A DNA stretch of 64,000 nucleotides, taken from contig NZ_QPMJ01000003.1 in NCBI RefSeq assembly GCF_003369835.1, positions 62,001 to 126,000 on the forward strand, written 5' to 3'. This document shows, piece by piece, positions 60,224-64,000 of this stretch. The notes under the pieces are model-generated. The model was not told the origin of the DNA, ran no database searches, and saw only the letters and a list, made by a program, of their open reading frames with translations. Each line of letters starts with the position of its first letter. Positions within the stretch are counted from its first letter, which is position 1. This stretch comes from Halorussus rarus (GTDB lineage Archaea > Halobacteriota > Halobacteria > Halobacteriales > Haladaptataceae). The position numbers were made by a program, and so were the translations under genes.

Positions 60224-60922
60224 CTACGCCTGCGGTTCGGGCTCGGTCGCGCCGTCGGATCCGGCATCGGCCGTCTCGCCCTCGACGTCGGCGTCCTCGC
60301 CGGTCCCGCTCTCGGCGGCCGCCTCGCTGTCGTCGGCGTCGCCGGCGCTCGGTCCGTCGTCGAGGCTCTCGAGCGCCGAGATGACCGTCTCGCGGTAGCG
60401 GTCGAGCGGGATATCGTACTCCTCCTCGGCCATCCGGGCGTACTCGTTGGTGTCGTCGTCGAACGCCTCGATCCGGTCGAGGGTCTGCTCGGCCGTCTCG
60501 ACCACCCAGCGGTCGCGGGTGGCGGCGTCCACCGTCGTGATGGACTCGGGTCGCACGGAGACGTTGACGTTCCCGTCGTCGGTCTCGTAGGTCCGGGGCT
60601 TGCCGGCGATGGCGACGTAGGCCGGCGGTTCGAGCTCGCGGAGCATGCTCGCGGCCTCGGGCTGGTACTGGCCGGCGTAGACGAAGAACGGGTCGCCGTT
60701 CGGGTCCACGACCCGGCCCTGCCAGTACTCGCTGTCCTCGCCGACGTCCTCGGTCTCGGTCAGCGTGCCGGCGATGAAGATGCGGTTCGCGCGGGCGCCG
60801 GTCGGCAGCAGGACGTACACCGGGGCTCGCTCCTCGTCCGATTCCTTGAACGTGTGGGTCGCGTCGTTGAACTCGTCGGCGAACACGCGCCGGGCGACCT
60901 CTCTGGTGGGTGTTCCGCTCAT
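60224..60922 (-). CDS. RPA-associated protein (archaeal RPA-family, COG3390-like)
   Basis: 232 residues. The first 150 residues are an OB-fold-like beta domain (VYVLLPTGARANRIFIAGTLTE, GDPFFVYAGQYQPEA, PPAYVAIAGKPRTYETDDGNVNVSVRPESI), followed by a helical region and an acidic disordered tail (about 190-232). Such proteins are encoded with RPA and bind it. The start is one base after the RPA stop (TGA-C-ATG), so the two are coupled. In Haloferax this pair takes part in ssDNA protection and repair. Confidence 0.88.
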   Translation of the reverse strand: MSGTPTREVARRVFADEFNDATHTFKESDEERAPVYVLLPTGARANRIFIAGTLTETEDVGEDSEYWQGRVVDPNGDPFFVYAGQYQPEAASMLRELEPPAYVAIAGKPRTYETDDGNVNVSVRPESITTVDAATRDRWVVETAEQTLDRIEAFDDDTNEYARMAEEEYDIPLDRYRETVISALESLDDGPSAGDADDSEAAAESGTGEDADVEGETADAGSDGATEPEPQA

Positions 60923-60923
60923 G

Positions 60924-61901
60924 TCACATCGACCTCGCTCTGATGAGGACGTCTTCGGCATCCGTCGGCCCGGCGAGCTCCTCCATCTCGTCGACGAGGA
61001 GGTACCGGCCCATCGTGGGGCCGGCGACGCGGTAGTAGAGGCCGAGGGTCTTCTCGCGCATCTCCTCGGCGACGACGGTCGTGTCGAGCGCGTCCATCGC
61101 CATGTCCTGTGCTTCCTGGAGGCCGATGCCGGTCAGCTCCTCGGTGGCCTCCTTGTCGAAGATGACCTCGTGGACCTCGACGCCGTCGTCGAGGACCCCC
61201 TTGATGCGGAGGTCGAACTCGCCCTCGACCTCGCCGTGCTCGGAGCACCGTCCGTTCTGGAGGACGCGGGTGCAGCCCTCCTCGGGGCAGCGCTTGATGA
61301 GCCCGGACCCGCTCTGGATGTCCACCAGCGCGCCCGTCACCTCCTCGGTGTTGTCGCCGACCTCGATGTCCTCGTCGAGCTCCTCGACGGTGGTCGTCCG
61401 GTTGAGCTTCACCGAGTAGTCGCCCTGGTACTCGTCGGAGACCAGGTTACCGAGGCGGTAGACCGTCCCCTCCTCCAGCTCGGGGAGGTCGGAGTCGGCC
61501 CACTTGGTGAACTTGATGGTGCCCGTCTCGTCGCCGATCAGGCCGACCTGTCCGACGGCGTCGCTCCGGGGCTCCCAGAGGTCGACGACCTTGGCGGTGA
61601 GGGCGAGCCACATCTCGTCCTCGTCCACGTCCTCGACGTTCATCTCCTCGGAGCCGCCGCCCCCGCCGCTCCGGACGTCGTCGCGCTCGAGTCCCGCTTC
61701 GTCGAGGTAGTGACTGACGACGCTCCGGCGGGCCTCCTCGATGGGCACCCGGTACTCGTTGACGAGGTTGTCGAGTCGCTCCTCGACCTCCTCGACTGTC
61801 AGGTCCAAGTGTTCGGAGAACTGTTCGCGTACGTCTTCCGCGTGCTGGCGCACATCGCTCATTGTCGAATCCGTCTCCGCGTCGTTTTCTTCGGGAGACA
61901 T
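60924..61901 (-). CDS. Replication protein A (ssDNA-binding, single-OB plus zinc finger form)
   Basis: 325 residues. N-terminal helical region (DVRQHAEDVREQFSEHLDLTVEEVEERLDNLVNEYRVP), then an OB fold (MWLALTAKVVDLWEPRSDAVGQVGLIGDETGTIKFTKWADSDLPEL), and a zinc finger RCPEEGCTRVLQNGRCSEHGEVEG with a second OB-like region after it. A typical euryarchaeal RPA. TATA box lies 27 bases upstream. First gene of the two-gene operon. Confidence 0.92.
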   Translation of the reverse strand: MSPEENDAETDSTMSDVRQHAEDVREQFSEHLDLTVEEVEERLDNLVNEYRVPIEEARRSVVSHYLDEAGLERDDVRSGGGGGSEEMNVEDVDEDEMWLALTAKVVDLWEPRSDAVGQVGLIGDETGTIKFTKWADSDLPELEEGTVYRLGNLVSDEYQGDYSVKLNRTTTVEELDEDIEVGDNTEEVTGALVDIQSGSGLIKRCPEEGCTRVLQNGRCSEHGEVEGEFDLRIKGVLDDGVEVHEVIFDKEATEELTGIGLQEAQDMAMDALDTTVVAEEMREKTLGLYYRVAGPTMGRYLLVDEMEELAGPTDAEDVLIRARSM

Positions 61902-61923
61902 GCGACGGGTTAGTGCGCTATGG

Positions 61924-61932
61924 TATAAAAAC
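61924..61932 (-). promoter_or_regulatory. TATA box of the RPA operon
   Basis: Minus-strand TTTTTATACC is centred 27 bases before the ATG at 61901; among the clearest promoters in the window. Confidence 0.65.
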
Positions 61933-61994
61933 CTCGGTGTCCCCGGAGTGAAAGTGAAACTGAAGCCGTCGACCCGTCTCGCCCGGCTTCGCGG

Positions 61995-62672
61995 CTACCG
62001 GGCGTCGAGCGCGAGCGCCGCTCCCAGCCCCACGAGGAGCGACCCCGAGACCCACCGGAGACCGTCGGCGAGGCGGGGCCGGGCGCGGAACGCCGACCGG
62101 ACCCCGCCCGAGAGCAGGCCGACGGTTCCGAGATAGGCCGCGGTCAGCGCGGCGTAGGTCCCGCCGAGCGCGAGCATCTCGGGGATGGGAGTGGCGCCCG
62201 AGGCGGCAGGTCCGCCGCCGGCGCCGACGAACTGCGGGAGGAACGCGAGGAAGAACAGCGCGACCTTCGGGTTGAGGACGTTGACCGTCACGCCCCGGAG
62301 GAAGCCGCGACGGAGGTCGGGGGCCGCCTCACCGCCCTCGGGCAGCCCATTTTCGTCGCTCACCAGGTCGAGGTCCTGGCCCCGCCACAGCGTCTTCGCG
62401 CCCAGATACACGAGGTAGGCCGCCCCGGCGTACTTGACCGCGGCGTAGGCCAGCGCCGAGGCCCGGAGGAGCGCCGCGAGGCCCAGCGTCGCCGCGGTGG
62501 TGTGGACCAGGATGCCCGTGCTGACCCCCAGCGCCGAGGCGAGGCCGCCGCGCTTGCCGGTCGAGACGCCCTGCGTGAGCACGAAGACGGTGTCCGGACC
62601 GGGCGTCAGGATGAGGGCCATCGCGGCCGTCACGAACAGGAGGTAGGCCTGGAGGTCGATGCTCGGGAGCAT
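61995..62672 (-). CDS. LysE/RhtB-family amino-acid exporter
   Basis: 225 residues, six membrane helices. N-terminal signature LILTPGPDTVFVLTQGVSTGKRGGLASALGVSTGILVHTTAATLGLAALL, then GAAYLVYLGAKTLWRG and GVTVNVLNPKVALFFLAFLPQFV are the family motifs. Exports amino acids or derivatives; the substrate is unknown. Alone. Confidence 0.92.
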   Translation of the reverse strand: MLPSIDLQAYLLFVTAAMALILTPGPDTVFVLTQGVSTGKRGGLASALGVSTGILVHTTAATLGLAALLRASALAYAAVKYAGAAYLVYLGAKTLWRGQDLDLVSDENGLPEGGEAAPDLRRGFLRGVTVNVLNPKVALFFLAFLPQFVGAGGGPAASGATPIPEMLALGGTYAALTAAYLGTVGLLSGGVRSAFRARPRLADGLRWVSGSLLVGLGAALALDAR

Positions 62673-62778
62673 TCGCGTGGGTCGGCTATCGGGGATAGCG
62701 GAAATAAGCGTGGCGCTCGCTGCGAGCCGCGACGGACCGACCGCACGGTTCTTGGCGCCGGTCGCGCTATCACTTCCC

Positions 62779-63021
62779 GTGTTCCCCGGACCGGACGACC
62801 CCGAGGCCGACCGCGACCTCGAGAGTGGGCTCCGGGGCGTCTCGCCCGCGACGCTCCGGGCGTTCGTCCTCCTCGCGGTGTTGGTGCAGGCCGGACTGTT
62901 CGCCCTCGCGCTCGGGGGACTGCTCGTCGCGTTTCGCGGTCAGCGACTGCTCGGCGGCGCGCTGGCGGTCGGGGGAGCGCTCGCGCTCGCGTTCTCGGTG
63001 GTTCTCTACAGGCGACGTTGA
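62779..63021 (+). CDS. Small two-helix membrane protein
   Basis: 80 residues from a GTG. A hydrophilic head (FPGPDDPEADRDLESGLRGVSPATLRA) is followed by two membrane helices (about 28-48 and 55-76). Haloarchaeal small membrane proteins of this shape (I recall DUF7322) have no known role. An in-frame start further upstream exists but crosses non-coding sequence. Confidence 0.6.
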   Translation: MFPGPDDPEADRDLESGLRGVSPATLRAFVLLAVLVQAGLFALALGGLLVAFRGQRLLGGALAVGGALALAFSVVLYRRR

Positions 63022-63077
63022 GGCGGCCCCGCCCGACGAACAAGACCTAACTTCGCCGGACACGAACCTCTCTCCAC

Positions 63078-63356
63078 ATGGACGACCGCCTCGAAAGCTT
63101 CCTCCGCTCGAAGATCCGGTCGGCGGGGCGACAGTACGCCGACGCCAAGCGGGCCTACGCCAACGCCCGGAAGGCCGCCCTGGCCGACCTCCCGCAGGAC
63201 GCCGAGGGGAAGGCGCGAATCGTCTGCCGCCGGTACGCCGAACGCCGGGCCGTCGAACTCGACGCCAGGGCACGGCCCGCCTGCTTCGACCCCGACCACC
63301 CCGACTGCGAGGGGTGCGTCCGCGACGTGCGCGACGGTCGGGTCGAGACGTGGTGA
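63078..63356 (+). CDS. Small Cys-rich haloarchaeal protein (DUF7091-like)
   Basis: 92 residues. Helical, basic N-terminal half (RLESFLRSKIRSAGRQYADAKRAYANARKAALADLP), and a C-terminal cysteine/acid cluster (ARPACFDPDHPDCEGCVRDV) that may bind a metal. It ends two bases before manC, suggesting co-transcription. Function unknown. Confidence 0.7.
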   Translation: MDDRLESFLRSKIRSAGRQYADAKRAYANARKAALADLPQDAEGKARIVCRRYAERRAVELDARARPACFDPDHPDCEGCVRDVRDGRVETW

Positions 63357-63358
63357 CG

Positions 63359-64000
63359 ATGCGGAACGCGGAGACGACGACCGTCGCGACCGACGGGGGA
63401 CGCGACGACTCGCTCGACCGACCGGTGGTCGCGCTCGTGATGGCCGGCGGGACCGGCACCCGGCTCTACCCCGCCAGCAGGTCGGACCGCCCCAAGCAGT
63501 TCCTCTCGCTCGGAAACGGGGATGACGGCGCGGGTGCGGCCGATGACTCACTGCTCTCGCAGACGGTCTCTCGGGTCAGTTTCGCCGACGAGGTGTACGT
63601 CTCGACCGCCGAAGCCCACGCCGACCGCGTGCGCGAGGCGGTGCCCGAGGCGGGCGTCCTCGTGGAACCCGCCGCGAAGGACACCGGGCCGGCGCTGGTC
63701 TACGCCGCCCACCGCGTGCGCGAACAGGTCGGCGACTGCGTCCTGCTCTGCGTGCCGAGCGACCACCTGATCGCGGGCGACTTCGCGTCCGCGGTCCGGA
63801 CCGCGGCCCGCGCTGCAGCCGAAACGAGGGGGCTTGTCGCGTTCGGCGTCGAACCGACTCGTCCCGCCACCGGCTACGGTTACATCGAACCCGACGAATC
63901 TGCCGGCGAGTGGGCCGAGATCGAGCAGTTCCGGGAGAAGCCCGACCGGGCGACCGCCGAGCGGTTCGTCGACCGAGGTTTCTACTGGAACGCCGGACTG
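63359..64000 (+). CDS. manC: Mannose-1-phosphate guanylyltransferase, 5' part
   Basis: The first 214 codons; the gene runs off the right edge. The nucleotidyltransferase signature VMAGGTGTRLYPASRSDRPKQFLSLG is complete, followed by VSFADEVYVSTAEAHADRV, EPAAKDTGPALVYAA and CVPSDHLIAGDFASAVRTAARAA and GYGYIEPDES. It makes GDP-mannose from mannose-1-P and GTP for glycosylation. An acidic insertion lies near residues 52-60. The first 22 residues before the signature are a haloarchaeal extension. Confidence 0.92.
   Translation, partial: MRNAETTTVATDGGRDDSLDRPVVALVMAGGTGTRLYPASRSDRPKQFLSLGNGDDGAGAADDSLLSQTVSRVSFADEVYVSTAEAHADRVREAVPEAGVLVEPAAKDTGPALVYAAHRVREQVGDCVLLCVPSDHLIAGDFASAVRTAARAAAETRGLVAFGVEPTRPATGYGYIEPDESAGEWAEIEQFREKPDRATAERFVDRGFYWNAGL

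Noticed and set aside
1-64000. CRISPR arrays, rRNA genes, integrase-flanked islands or a Cdc6/Orc1-linked origin
   Set aside because: Looked for regularly spaced repeats, ribosomal sequences, integrase genes and an orc gene with origin repeats; none seen. mcm alone does not mark an origin.

Overview
The window is high-GC (roughly two-thirds G+C) DNA from a halophilic archaeon of the class Halobacteria. The evidence is the strongly acidic predicted proteome, archaeal information-processing genes (TFB, MCM, an archaeal-type RPA pair), many leaderless genes with a TATA-like box about 27-30 bases before the start codon, Tat-dependent lipoproteins, a HalOD1 protein, an IS1341-type tnpB, and a gene order around mcm/tfb/minD that resembles other haloarchaea such as Haloferax. 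The genus cannot be fixed from the sequence alone. Both ends are cut: a dihydrolipoamide dehydrogenase gene enters at the left and a mannose-1-phosphate guanylyltransferase gene leaves at the right.

Layout. 1-9.6 kb: lpd 3' part, two Tat lipoproteins (one a PQQ-type sugar dehydrogenase), an AI-2E-type permease overlapping an IMPACT/YigZ gene, a Na+/Ca2+-exchanger-like protein, hisI and a coiled-coil protein. 9.6-20.1 kb: housekeeping genes (glmM, prs, ileS), a beta-propeller protein, small membrane proteins, a HAD hydrolase, a FilR1-type regulator and a HIT protein. 20.2-28.4 kb: an information-processing neighbourhood with a MinD-like protein whose P-loop has lost both lysines, tfb, a four-gene translationally coupled operon ending in an intact MinD ATPase, a degenerate RecA/KaiC-like protein, and mcm with a small partner gene. 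28.5-45.3 kb: mixed metabolism and membrane genes, a HalOD1 protein, a DEAD/DEAH helicase, a stand-alone tnpB, an M50 protease, an SRAP protein, an orphan peptide-binding protein, and two tRNA genes (Pro-UGG and His-GUG), each followed by unusual fold-back debris made from its own 3' end. 45.6-50.3 kb: cytochrome bd oxidase (cydAB), an SMP-30-like protein and an MscS channel. 50.3-58.3 kb: a histidine-degradation locus, with a YjiH-type permease and a divergent HTH-10 regulator beside hutUGIH. 58.3-64 kb: DoxX, a universal stress protein, two overlapping zinc-finger genes, an RPA operon, a LysE exporter, two small genes and manC.

How the genes fit together. hutH, hutU, hutI and hutG make the complete route histidine -> urocanate -> imidazolone propionate -> formiminoglutamate -> glutamate; the divergent regulator and neighbouring permease suggest local control and uptake. 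mcm and the RPA pair serve replication and repair. cydAB gives a high-affinity terminal oxidase. The most intriguing parts are the tfb/MinD/degenerate-ATPase neighbourhood and a family of structured palindromic sequences. That family occurs beside both tRNAs and, in a related form, inside a reading frame.
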